Positions 55,910 to 63,987 of a stretch of DNA of 64,000 nucleotides are shown piece by piece (positions within the stretch are counted from its first letter, which is position 1; each line of letters opens with the position of its first letter). The notes below the pieces were generated by a model. That model was not told where the DNA came from and did not search any database. It saw nothing but the letters and a program-made list of their open reading frames with translations. Position numbers and translations under genes: made by a program. Source of the stretch: Anaerotignum propionicum (GTDB lineage Bacteria; Bacillota; Clostridia; Lachnospirales; Anaerotignaceae); contig NZ_JANGAD010000004.1 in NCBI RefSeq assembly GCF_024461735.1, positions 218,414 through 282,413 of the forward strand. The letters are read 5' to 3'.

Positions 55910-55993
55910 CATCTTTGTTTTCCAGAAGAAGGAATTACATGGTAAGGCAACTGTTTATTCCAAAATATCCCCAGATTCATTATTAAAAAACAG

Positions 55994-56021
55994 TTGACGC
56001 GGTTTTAAAAACTATTATAAT
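55994..56021 (+). promoter_or_regulatory. Promoter of degV
   Basis: TTGACG (55994-55999), 16-bp spacer, consensus TATAAT (56016-56021), about 70 bp before the ATG. Confidence 0.72.
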
Positions 56022-56088
56022 TAATATGAAGAAAACATATTCATTTATGCTATTTACGTTTTATAACGTTTTATAAAGGAGGAGAAAT

Positions 56089-56928
56089 ATGGTACAGATT
56101 ATTACGGATAGTACTTGTGATTTACCTCATAAGAGATTAGAGGAAATTGGTGTTATATGTGTTCCCTTAACGGTTCATTTTGGAGAAGAAACATTTATTG
56201 ATGGCGAAAACCTCACAGCAGAGGAATTTTATCATCATCTACGTACAAATCCTGAAATTCCCACAACAGCCCAGCCTACCCCCCATTCCTTTGAAGAGGC
56301 CTTTCAAACAGCTTTAGATAATGGCAACGACGTTGTTTGTATATTAATCGGCAGTAAGTTGAGTGGTACTGTGCAGTCAGCCAATATTGCCAAGTCAACC
56401 ATTGGTAGTGATAGAATATGGATTATTGACACCAATCAAGTATGCAGTTCTTTGGGGCTTTTGGTTGAAATAGCGGCAAAGAGGGCAAAGGCGGGAGCAA
56501 CGGCAGAGGAATTATCGAAAGAAATCAGTGAATTGTCCGGAAGAGCCAGAATTTATGCCGCAATAGAAACCCTGAAATATATTAGAAAAGGGGGACGATT
56601 ATCCGGTGCCGCTGCAGTTGTGGGCACAATGCTGAATTTGCATCCAATCTTAACGGTAGAAAACGGTCTGGTAATCAATTCTGCAAAAGCAAAAGGTAAG
56701 AAAAAAATGATTACCATGATGAAAGAGCTTGCAATGACCCATGGTGTAGATGAGAATTATCCCATTATGTTTTGCCATGGTGCTGCGGAAGAAAATTTGA
56801 CTGTTTTAAAGGATTGTTTTGCCGAGGACTACGATATATCTAATTCTCTTGACGGCTTTATAGGCCCGGTGGTAGGCACGTATTCGGGGCCGGGTACAGT
56901 TGCCATAGGATTTATTATTAAAAAATAA
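56089..56928 (+). CDS. DegV family fatty-acid-binding protein
   Basis: 279 residues. DegV/FakB-type proteins bind a fatty acid and, as FakB, present it to the kinase FakA for uptake into phospholipid. Seen: ITDSTCDLP start, PTTAQPTPHSFEEAF, GSKLSGTVQSANIA, ETLKYIRKGGRLSGAAAVVG and C-terminal GPVVGTYSGPGTVAIGF. No fakA is nearby. AAAGGAGGAG precedes the ATG. Transcribed alone. Confidence 0.92.
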   Translation: MVQIITDSTCDLPHKRLEEIGVICVPLTVHFGEETFIDGENLTAEEFYHHLRTNPEIPTTAQPTPHSFEEAFQTALDNGNDVVCILIGSKLSGTVQSANIAKSTIGSDRIWIIDTNQVCSSLGLLVEIAAKRAKAGATAEELSKEISELSGRARIYAAIETLKYIRKGGRLSGAAAVVGTMLNLHPILTVENGLVINSAKAKGKKKMITMMKELAMTHGVDENYPIMFCHGAAEENLTVLKDCFAEDYDISNSLDGFIGPVVGTYSGPGTVAIGFIIKK

Positions 56929-56940
56929 TTACCCATAATG

Positions 56941-56980
56941 AAAAGCAGGAATTGTTCCAAGGAACAGACCTGCTTTTTTT
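56941..56980 (+). terminator. Terminator after degV
   Basis: 8-bp AAAGCAGG / CCTGCTTT stem with an inner TGTTCC/GGAACA pairing and T7. Confidence 0.88.
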
Positions 56981-57094
56981 GTACCAAGAGAAAACTGCCT
57001 GCTCTGTAAATAGACGAGGAGCACTAAGGAAATTGAAGGTGATTGCTTTAACTGACAAACATCTGTATGAAAGAATCCAGGAGAATGACTAGCC

Positions 57095-57123
57095 TTTTCT
57101 TGAGGATAAAAGCGTGATATACT
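57095..57123 (+). promoter_or_regulatory. Putative promoter of the AlaX gene
   Basis: TTTTCT (57095-57100), 17-bp spacer, TATACT (57118-57123), 28 bp before the start codon. Confidence 0.5.
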
Positions 57124-57151
57124 GTGGTAAAGTATGACAGGAGGCAAAAAA

Positions 57152-58318
57152 ATGACTGAAAAATTATATTATCAGAATGGGTATAACACCGAATTTAAGG
57201 GGACTGTGCTTTCTTGTGAAAAAAGCAAAGAAGGCTATCATATTGTTTTAAATCAGACGTTATTTTATCCCGAAGGAGGAGGGCAACCTGGGGATAAAGG
57301 AACCTTGGGCGGAGTTACCGTATTTGATGTACATGAGAAGCATGGAGAAGTTATTCATTATACGGAAGCACCCTTGACTGTTGGGATTGAAGTAGAGGGA
57401 AAGATTGACTGGGCACACCGTTTTGATTTGATGCAGAACCATTCCGGAGAACATATTTTATCGGGCATTATCTGCAAAAAATATCATTGTGATAATGTTG
57501 GTTTTCATATGGGGCGAGAGGAAATCACCATTGATTTTAATGCCCAAATCCCTTTGGAGGACTTAAATTGGCTGGAGGAGAGGGCAAATCAAGCTATCTG
57601 GGAAAATACACCCATTGAGATAACGTATCCTGAGAAAGAAGAGCTGGAAGGCTTAGCTTACCGCAGTAAGATTGAGCTGGCAGGTGAGGTTCGTATTGTC
57701 AAAGCAGGAGAATTTGACTGTTGTGCTTGCTGTGGAACCCATGTAAGGTTAGCGGGAGAGATAGGGATTATTAAAATTGTTGGGGCTCAGAATTATAAGG
57801 GTGGAACCCGATTGGAACTGCTTTGCGGACAAAGAGGCTTGGCTTATTTTCAGAAAATTCAACAGGCTTCCAAAGAGGTAGGCAGAGCACTTTCTGTTCA
57901 AGAGGAGAAAATCGGCGTTGGGGTACAAAAGCTTTTATCAGAAAAAGATGGATTTATTCAAGAATTGAAAAAGTGGAAATGGCAGGTATTTCTGCACCGA
58001 ATTGAAAAGTTGCCAATGGATGCAGATTCTATATTGATGGTAGAGGATGGGCTAAGTGGAAAAGACATGACATCACTGGCTGATTTAGCAGTGGAAAAAA
58101 ACCATGGCAGGGCTATTGTTATGACACCTTCTGAGGATGGATTTGCTTTTGTACTGGTAAGTCGAAAAATGGATGCCAAAAAAATTGTAGAGGAATTGAA
58201 AACCTCCTTTGATTGTAAGGGCGGTGGCAAAGATGGAGGGGTTCAGGGTAAATTAATGGGAGAAAGAGAGAAAATCTTATCTTTTTTACAAGCATTGGGT
58301 TTTTATTTTGCAAAATAG
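57152..58318 (+). CDS. AlaX-type alanyl-tRNA editing protein with DHHA1 domain
   Basis: Free-standing editing enzyme that hydrolyses mischarged Ser- or Gly-tRNA(Ala). 388 residues from the ATG at 57152, directly after ACAGGAGG. Beta-barrel start (YPEGGGQPGDKG), zinc motif HSGEH (HxxxH at about 97-101) and FDCCACCGTHV (CxxxH) for the second half of the site, and a C-terminal DHHA1 domain with GGGKDGGVQG. The length matches the AlaX-L class. Transcribed alone or with the aminopeptidase gene 240 bp downstream. Confidence 0.92.
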   Translation: MTEKLYYQNGYNTEFKGTVLSCEKSKEGYHIVLNQTLFYPEGGGQPGDKGTLGGVTVFDVHEKHGEVIHYTEAPLTVGIEVEGKIDWAHRFDLMQNHSGEHILSGIICKKYHCDNVGFHMGREEITIDFNAQIPLEDLNWLEERANQAIWENTPIEITYPEKEELEGLAYRSKIELAGEVRIVKAGEFDCCACCGTHVRLAGEIGIIKIVGAQNYKGGTRLELLCGQRGLAYFQKIQQASKEVGRALSVQEEKIGVGVQKLLSEKDGFIQELKKWKWQVFLHRIEKLPMDADSILMVEDGLSGKDMTSLADLAVEKNHGRAIVMTPSEDGFAFVLVSRKMDAKKIVEELKTSFDCKGGGKDGGVQGKLMGEREKILSFLQALGFYFAK

Positions 58319-58559
58319 TTTCTTTTGATAGTTGATTTCATAATTAGAATTGCCCAATTGTATGAAAATAAAAATCTTACAAGATATAAAAGTCGGAATG
58401 GGATATTGATTTTGGGTAATATAATAAAGGATTCCTGCCCATTGGTGGGTGAAATTCTTTAAAGTGCGATAAAGAATAAAATTAATGAAATCTTTCGGTT
58501 TTTAACTGGTTTTCTTAGAAGCTGAAATAATAAATTGTGATAAAATAAAGGAGAAAGGC

Positions 58560-59816
58560 TTGGTGTTTCAAATGGTAAGCTTTCAAAAGAATAGAGATAA
58601 ATTAATAGAGCGGTTAACAGAAAACAGTGTTGCAATTGTTTTTGCAGGGCAGGCACCCTACAAGCGAGGTGATGAGCAGTACCCTTTTTCCCCGGACAGA
58701 AATTTTTATTATGTTACAGGAATAGAACGGGAAAACTGTGTATTCTTTCTGGCAAAGACAACTACAGGCGTAACAACTACCTTATACATCCCCAGAGATA
58801 ACGGTATTTTGGCGAAATGGGTGGGGGCAAATATAACGGTTGAGGAAGCCAGAGATAAATCAGAAATAGAAGATATTGGGTTTATCGACAGCTTTCGGAA
58901 GGATTTTGCAGAGTTTATTTTTAAGCATAACATCAATACAGTTTATCTGGACTTAGAAAATAGAGATTGGAATGCTTTGCCTAGCACTGGGCTTTCATTT
59001 GCCAAGGAATTACGGGAACAATATCCTGCTGTGACCCTAGGAAATCTTTATCCGATTTTCAGTGATTTACGTCTTATCAAAGAAGATTGGGAATTGGAAC
59101 GTATGCGTCAGGCAATGACAATTACCCAAGAGGGGTTTCTTGCAATGATGGAGCATGCCCGTGCTGGGATGATGGAATATGAAATTGAGGCCTATTACGA
59201 TTTTGTGCTAACCAAAAGAGGTGTGCGGCAAAAGGCTTTTCAAACCATTGCAGCGGCAGGAAAAAGAGGCACCATCCTCCATTATGTTGCAAACAATCAA
59301 AAAACCAAGGATGGTGATTTGATTTTATTGGATGCGGGTGCTCAGGTGGATTGGTATAACGGAGACATAACCCGCACCTTCCCTGTAAATGGAAAATTTA
59401 CTGAAAGACAAAAAGAGGTTTACAATATTGTCTTGGCAGGGCATCAAAAAGTAATTGAAACCATTCGCCCTGGAGTGCCTTTTCCACGGCTAAATGAGGT
59501 TTTAAAAGAGCATTATCTTGAGGAGCTCAAAAGAATTGGATTGGTAGAAACCATGGAAGATGTAGCGAAATACTATTACCATGGGGTAAGTCATTATTTA
59601 GGAGCGGAAACCCACGATATTGGCCGGTATATGGACAGAAATCTACAGGCAGGCATGGTGCTGACTGTGGAACCGGGGTTATACATTGAAGAGTGGGAAA
59701 TCGGTATTCGTATTGAGGATGATGTTTTGGTTACAGAAGATGGTTGTGAAGTTATGACGAAAGATTTAATCAGAACCGTGGCGGATATTGAAGCATTTAT
59801 GGCTAAAGGAAGATAA
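58560..59816 (+). CDS. Aminopeptidase P family protein (Xaa-Pro peptidase, M24)
   Basis: Metallopeptidase removing an N-terminal residue before proline. About 418 residues. N-terminal creatinase-like domain (about 5-160), then pita-bread catalytic domain with the five M24 metal ligands visible: Asp in LLDAGAQ, Asp in GDITRTFP, His in YHGVSHYLG, Glu in TVEPGLY, Glu in IRIEDD. Start uncertain: TTG 58560 and GTG 58563 are best spaced from AAAGGAG; ATG 58572 is 18 bases away. The next gene follows after 2 bp. Confidence 0.93.
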   Translation: MVFQMVSFQKNRDKLIERLTENSVAIVFAGQAPYKRGDEQYPFSPDRNFYYVTGIERENCVFFLAKTTTGVTTTLYIPRDNGILAKWVGANITVEEARDKSEIEDIGFIDSFRKDFAEFIFKHNINTVYLDLENRDWNALPSTGLSFAKELREQYPAVTLGNLYPIFSDLRLIKEDWELERMRQAMTITQEGFLAMMEHARAGMMEYEIEAYYDFVLTKRGVRQKAFQTIAAAGKRGTILHYVANNQKTKDGDLILLDAGAQVDWYNGDITRTFPVNGKFTERQKEVYNIVLAGHQKVIETIRPGVPFPRLNEVLKEHYLEELKRIGLVETMEDVAKYYYHGVSHYLGAETHDIGRYMDRNLQAGMVLTVEPGLYIEEWEIGIRIEDDVLVTEDGCEVMTKDLIRTVADIEAFMAKGR

Positions 59817-59818
59817 GC

Positions 59819-60535
59819 ATGAGCATAAAGGAAACAGATTTATATGGGCCCATTCGTTTTTTTTTGGAGAATCAAGGTTTTCAGGTGCAGGCGGAAGTAA
59901 AGCATTGCGATATTGCCGCAGTAAAGGAAGGGCAAACTGTGATTATAGAGCTGAAAAAGAGCTTTAATTTAAAGTTAGTTTATCAGGCTTTAGATCGACA
60001 AAGTATAACGGATGAGGTTTTTGTGGCCATTCCTAGACCACAGAAGGGGCAAAGAGAACGCGCATGGAAAGACATGCTGAGGCTTTTAAAACGGTTGGAG
60101 CTTGGGCTGATAACGGTTGCACTGGACAGCCCAATGCAAACAGTTGATGTTATTTTGGAACCAGCGGACAGCATGATTCGGAAAAACCGAAAGAAGCAGG
60201 AGCGTCTCATGGCTGAGTTGGAGAATCGTCATGTGGCTGAAAATGTGGGTGGCATGACACGGAAAAAAATTATGACTGCTTATCGGGAAAGAGCCATTGA
60301 GCTTTGTTGTATGATAGAGGCTTTTGGGCAGATTTCAATAAAAGCCCTAAGAGAATTGGGAAAGGACGATAAGTATGCTTCTAATCTTAGGAGCAATGCC
60401 TATCAATGGTTTGAAAGAATTGAAAAGGGTGTATATGGGCTTACAAAGGCGGGATATGAAGTTCTATCATCACTGGATTATGAAAAGGTCGTTGATTATT
60501 ATAGAGTATTTTATAGAGAGGAAAAAGGACAATGA
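59819..60535 (+). CDS. DUF2161 family protein with PD-(D/E)XK-like fold
   Basis: 238 residues. The N-terminal part has the pattern of a PD-(D/E)XK nuclease fold (VKHCDIAAVKEGQTVIIELKKSFNLKL: Asp, then E-L-K). The C-terminal part looks like a winged helix (ISIKALRELGKDDKYASNLRSNAYQWFERIEKGVYGLT, about 170-215). DUF2161 is annotated as putative phosphodiesterase; the substrate is unknown. It follows the aminopeptidase at 2 bp and overlaps the next gene by 4 bp. Confidence 0.85.
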   Translation: MSIKETDLYGPIRFFLENQGFQVQAEVKHCDIAAVKEGQTVIIELKKSFNLKLVYQALDRQSITDEVFVAIPRPQKGQRERAWKDMLRLLKRLELGLITVALDSPMQTVDVILEPADSMIRKNRKKQERLMAELENRHVAENVGGMTRKKIMTAYRERAIELCCMIEAFGQISIKALRELGKDDKYASNLRSNAYQWFERIEKGVYGLTKAGYEVLSSLDYEKVVDYYRVFYREEKGQ

Positions 60536-60906
60536 GCGTATTGGGGAATATTCTTTGGCTGATATTTGGTGGACTTCTTAGTGCACTTGGTTGGTTCCTA
60601 GCGGGAATTGTTTGCTGTATCACAATCATAGGAATACCCATTGGGTTGCAGTGCTTTAAATTTGCAGAAATGGTGATTTGGCCTTTTGGAACTGAAATTT
60701 ATTACGGTAATTTAAACTCAGGTTCAGTGATTTTAAATGTAATTTGGATTTTGTTGTGTGGTCTTGAGTTGGCCATAGGTTCTTTGGCATTAGGCGTTTT
60801 ATGCTGTGTAACCATAATTGGGATTCCCTTTGGCATTCAGCATTTTAAATTTGCAGGGCTTGCATTAATGCCCTTTGGGGCACGAATGCATAGGGTGATT
60901 TACTAA
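60532..60906 (+). CDS. YccF domain membrane protein
   Basis: 124 residues with two tandem YccF repeats (about 1-56 and 63-122), each containing a hydrophobic hairpin and the IIGIPIGLQCFKFA-type motif (second copy IIGIPFGIQHFKFAG). Inner-membrane protein of unknown function. Its start overlaps the stop of the DUF2161 gene (ATGA), so it is translationally coupled. Confidence 0.9.
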   Translation: MSVLGNILWLIFGGLLSALGWFLAGIVCCITIIGIPIGLQCFKFAEMVIWPFGTEIYYGNLNSGSVILNVIWILLCGLELAIGSLALGVLCCVTIIGIPFGIQHFKFAGLALMPFGARMHRVIY

Positions 60907-60938
60907 AATAAAAAAGAGAAAAAGAGAGGGATAATAAA

Positions 60939-61259
60939 ATGATTATTACAACAACAAATAGTATTGAAGGCAAAGAAATTATATCTTATCAGGGCATTGT
61001 TTTTGGCGAGGTCGTTGCAGGGGTAAACTTTGTAAAGGATATGGTTGCTGGTTTGAGCAATTTTTTTGGCGGAAGATCCGGTACTTATGAGGATGAATTA
61101 ATCAATGCAAGGGAGCAAGCCATTGCAGAGATGATGAAAAGAGCCAATGCCATGGGAGCCAATGCCATTGTAGGTGTGGATGTTGATTACGAAGTTTTAG
61201 GAGCTGATAATGGAATGCTCATGGTTAGTGTTTCAGGAACAGCGGTGGTTTGCAAATAA
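60939..61259 (+). CDS. YbjQ family (heavy-metal-binding-like, DUF74) protein
   Basis: 106 residues: [31 protein letters not shown] start, acidic helix [35 protein letters not shown]. The family forms pentameric rings; metal binding was proposed but the function is not established. AGAGAGG precedes the ATG. Last gene of the pepP-DUF2161-yccF group. Confidence 0.92.
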   Translation: MIITTTNSIEGKEIISYQGIVFGEVVAGVNFVKDMVAGLSNFFGGRSGTYEDELINAREQAIAEMMKRANAMGANAIVGVDVDYEVLGADNGMLMVSVSGTAVVCK

Positions 61260-61330
61260 CAAAGATAATTAATTTCACAGTTAGCACACAGAATTAGGAA
61301 ATAAGCAAGCTTTTCGGTGTGATATAAAAA

Positions 61331-61377
61331 AGGCCCGCATACCTTGAAAAATGATTTCAATGTTCACGGGCTTTTTT
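61331..61377 (+). terminator. Bidirectional terminator after ybjQ
   Basis: GCCCG / CGGGC (61333-61337, 61367-61371) closes a hairpin with an inner TTGAA/TTCAA pairing; T6 follows on plus and T-rich DNA on minus, between convergent genes. Confidence 0.75.
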
Positions 61378-61474
61378 ATGTTGAAATTGATCATCTTGGT
61401 AAATCTAAAACCTTGAATATGATGTTTCATTGTTTCTGATGATTTATACACTTCTTTGTTCATCAAAGGCTTCA

Positions 61475-61936
61475 TTAATCTTTACAGTCGGTTTCCATTT
61501 TACGAATCTTTTTATGATACATCTTTACAGATAAACTTAAAGTAAAGAAGGTGATGGCGAATATGATGATAAACATAATGACCCCTGTTGCTATGGAACC
61601 CATTAATACGTGATATTTTGTATAAGATGAAATAGAGAAAACTAGGGCACAAACCAAGCCCGCTGCGAGGCTTATAACAGCATTATATTTAATGTTTGGT
61701 TTTAGTCGTCTATCCCAAATTCCGCTTTTCATACTGCTGATTGACATATAAAGGGAAAGAAAAAATAGAACAATCCATTCGCCTGCAACAGAGCGAATAA
61801 CACCTTCATCAAAGATAAGCATTTGCACTAGGATTGCTACCAGCAGGCCCCAAAAGGCTATCCAACACCCTTTATGTTCAATTTCAAGAAGTTTTTTTTC
61901 TTGCATTTCATCTAAGTTATTATTTTGTAGTTTCAT
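61475..61936 (-). CDS. Hypothetical four-helix membrane protein paired with an XRE regulator
   Basis: 153 residues from the ATG at 61936, preceded by GGAGAGG inside the upstream gene. Polar N terminus (LDEMQEKKLLEIEHKG), then four hydrophobic helices (about 23-42, 51-67, 86-105, 115-137) and a basic tail. Its start overlaps the XRE regulator by 17 bp, so the two form one transcript. Small XRE regulators paired with such membrane proteins are common in Firmicutes; the role is unknown. Confidence 0.75.
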   Translation of the reverse strand: MKLQNNNLDEMQEKKLLEIEHKGCWIAFWGLLVAILVQMLIFDEGVIRSVAGEWIVLFFLSLYMSISSMKSGIWDRRLKPNIKYNAVISLAAGLVCALVFSISSYTKYHVLMGSIATGVIMFIIIFAITFFTLSLSVKMYHKKIRKMETDCKD

Positions 61937-62138
61937 TGTGATCATCCTCTCCAAAAAGTTCATCTAAAGTTTTGCCAAGAACCTTACAAATTGCTCGGCA
62001 TAGTTTTATGGTGGGGTTATATTCTCCCTGCTCAATTGCATTCATTGTTTGCCTTGAAATATCTACTTTTTCCGCAAGTTGTTTTTGTGTCATATCTAGC
62101 TGAGCACGAGCAACCTTAATTGAAATATTTCTTCCCAT
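61920..62138 (-). CDS. XRE family (Cro/CI-type) transcriptional regulator
   Basis: 72 residues, almost entirely one HTH domain: ISIKVARAQLDMTQKQLAEKVDISRQTMNAIEQGEYNPTIKLCRAICKVLGKTLDELF. Resembles small YgzD/YozG-type regulators. GAGGTGATG precedes the start. The upstream region carries repeated TGACAT/ATGTCA motifs suitable for autorepression. Overlaps and probably controls the membrane-protein gene downstream. Confidence 0.92.
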   Translation of the reverse strand: MGRNISIKVARAQLDMTQKQLAEKVDISRQTMNAIEQGEYNPTIKLCRAICKVLGKTLDELFGEDDHNETTK

Positions 62139-62157
62139 ATCATCACCTCATTGACAT

Positions 62158-62199
62158 ATATTAAAACAAAATTTACTTAATGTCAAGTATATACGACAT
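62158..62199 (-). promoter_or_regulatory. Promoter and candidate operators of the XRE gene pair
   Basis: On the minus strand TTGACA (62186-62181), 17-bp spacer, TAATAT (62163-62158). The inverted repeat ATGTC-N10-GACAT covers 62180-62199 and overlaps the -35; a third TTGACAT copy lies at 62151-62157. Candidate autoregulatory sites. Confidence 0.65.
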
Positions 62200-62316
62200 A
62201 AATTAAAATAAATAGTAATTTTATATATTCCGATGTCTATTGTTGCTTAGAGAAGGGCTTTTCTTTCTCAGAAAGTATGCTAAAATTAAAAAAGATAAGA
62301 AAGGAAGGGATTATAT

Positions 62317-62379
62317 ATGAGGCTGACCATTGTATTTTCTCCATGCGAAGCTATTTTAGACACTATTTGCATGGAGTAG
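62317..62379 (+). CDS. Possible 20-codon leader peptide overlapping an inverted repeat
   Basis: ATG at 62317 with AAAGGAAGGG ten bases upstream encodes MRLTIVFSPCEAILDTICME. The perfect inverted repeat CTCCATGC / GCATGGAG (62339-62346, 62369-62376) lies within it and ends at the TAG stop. It is 100 bp before the ceramidase-like gene. Too short to be sure; it could be a leader peptide or chance. Confidence 0.3.
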   Translation: MRLTIVFSPCEAILDTICME

Positions 62380-62479
62380 ATATTTAAAATAACTTTGCAC
62401 TTTAATTGTTAAGAAAAATTTTACGTTTTACCCTTGATGAAAAGGGTTATTATCTTAATGAGAATAAAGGAGTAAAGTA

Positions 62480-63772
62480 ATGAAAAATCAAAGATTAAAC
62501 CATGGAAATGATGCAGTATCCTTTGCATATGAGGAAGTTGATATTACACCTCAAAAGCCTATGCAGACCATTGGCTTTGGTCGTGAGGACGAGGAATCCA
62601 GAGGGGTTCTGGGCAGGCTCTTGGGGCAGGTTTCCCTGTGGAAATATAGAAAAGAGATATGTTGTTTGATTGCCATAGACCATATCGGTTTTTCCAAAGA
62701 TCATTGTAACAATTTGCGTAGAGCAATTAGTAAAACCCTAGGTGTAAAGGAACAAAAGGTAATGCTTTGTTTTTCTCACACCCATTCGGCACCCAATGAT
62801 ACCATTGAGAAGGAATATGCAGTGTTTGTTGACAATCAAATAAAAAAAGCAGTTGATTCAGCATTAAAGAAGCTTTCGCCCATTCATGAGGCATGGGGGA
62901 ATGCTTACGGGGATATTGGCTTAAACCGTAGGTGGGACAGTCCTGCCTTGGATCGAAGGATTGGCATTTTTAAGGCAGTTGATGCAAAAAGTGGTGAATT
63001 AAGGCTGTTGCTTTTGCGATTAACAGCCCATGCAAATGTTTTAAAAGCAGATAATTATTCCGTATCTCCCGATTATTTTGGTGCTGTTCGAGATACCTTA
63101 CATCAAAGATTTGGATGCCCAGTGATGGTAACCCAAGGTGCATCAGGAAATGTGGCACCAAAATATTTCGCCTCAACGTTAACCCCTCCGGATGCAGGGG
63201 ATCAGCGATTTATTCGGTCTGAGCAGGCAATGAGCTTGATGGCTCAGGAAGTCTTGGAGCAGGTTTCGGAAGTCATTGATAGCATGGAACCAGTTCCTAT
63301 TAAACGGTTGGGGATGTATTCTTTGGGGCTTGATTTATTCGCAGATATACTTCCCTATGAACGAGCCGTGGAAATTGTCAACGAGGCGAAACAGTTTGTG
63401 GGTATTGATGGTACTTTGTGGTTGGCTGAGGTTTTAAGATTGCAGAAAAGTGGTGTTATGACCCAAAAAGAGACCGTTGAAATTCAATACTTTTCCATTG
63501 GAAATGGTTGTTTATGCGGTGTCGCAAATGAAATTATGTGTGAATTTGCCTTGCGGGCTCAAGCATTGACAGGAAATGAATTTTTTTATTTTGGTGGATA
63601 TACCAACGGTTGTACAGGTTATTTTCCTACAGAGGAGGAATACGATAAAGGTGGATATGAGGTTTATTGGTCTATGCTGATTTATTATATCTATTTTAAC
63701 CGAGTATTTCCGTTTAACCGTGATGCATGCACTTTGTTGATTCAAGGGGCAGTGGACAATGCTCCACTATAG
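62480..63772 (+). CDS. Neutral/alkaline ceramidase-like hydrolase
   Basis: 430 residues resembling the N-terminal catalytic domain of neutral/alkaline non-lysosomal ceramidases (amidases cutting N-acyl-sphingosine). Seen: VDITPQKPMQTIGFG start, CFSHTHSAPN zinc/active-site motif (about 95-104), LTAHANVL, VTQGASGNVAPKYF, GYTNGCTGYFPTEEEYDKGGYEV. No signal peptide and no C-terminal Ig-like domain, so it is shorter than secreted ceramidases (about 650-700 residues). The true substrate may be another lipid or conjugate. AAAGGAG precedes the ATG. Confidence 0.85.
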   Translation: MKNQRLNHGNDAVSFAYEEVDITPQKPMQTIGFGREDEESRGVLGRLLGQVSLWKYRKEICCLIAIDHIGFSKDHCNNLRRAISKTLGVKEQKVMLCFSHTHSAPNDTIEKEYAVFVDNQIKKAVDSALKKLSPIHEAWGNAYGDIGLNRRWDSPALDRRIGIFKAVDAKSGELRLLLLRLTAHANVLKADNYSVSPDYFGAVRDTLHQRFGCPVMVTQGASGNVAPKYFASTLTPPDAGDQRFIRSEQAMSLMAQEVLEQVSEVIDSMEPVPIKRLGMYSLGLDLFADILPYERAVEIVNEAKQFVGIDGTLWLAEVLRLQKSGVMTQKETVEIQYFSIGNGCLCGVANEIMCEFALRAQALTGNEFFYFGGYTNGCTGYFPTEEEYDKGGYEVYWSMLIYYIYFNRVFPFNRDACTLLIQGAVDNAPL

Positions 63773-63785
63773 ACTCAGTATATGA

Positions 63786-63821
63786 AAGGGGGCGCAGTAT
63801 TTAACGTGACTGCGCCTTTTT
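63786..63821 (+). terminator. Terminator after the ceramidase-like gene
   Basis: 8-bp perfect stem GGCGCAGT / ACTGCGCC (63791-63798, 63809-63816), A-rich upstream and T5 downstream. Confidence 0.88.
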
Positions 63822-63868
63822 CAATGTTATTTCACTAACTTACATAGTCACCCTCCAAATCAAGACTT

Positions 63869-63881
63869 AGAAGCCCGCTAA
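63869..63881 (+). repeat. 13-bp direct repeat, copy 1
   Basis: AGAAGCCCGCTAA, identical to the last 13 bases of the window. The 119 bp from one copy to the next include TTTTGC/GCAAAA and GAAG-type hairpins and are more GC-rich toward the end. No gene recognised from 63822 to 64000. Confidence 0.6.
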
Positions 63882-63987
63882 TACTTTTAGAGTTTTCTCT
63901 GTTTATTGCCAATTTTCTCTTAAAAAGCGTAGAACCTCGAAGCCGTGGACTTCTCGGTCTTTTGCTCCGCAAAAGGGGCGCAAACAG

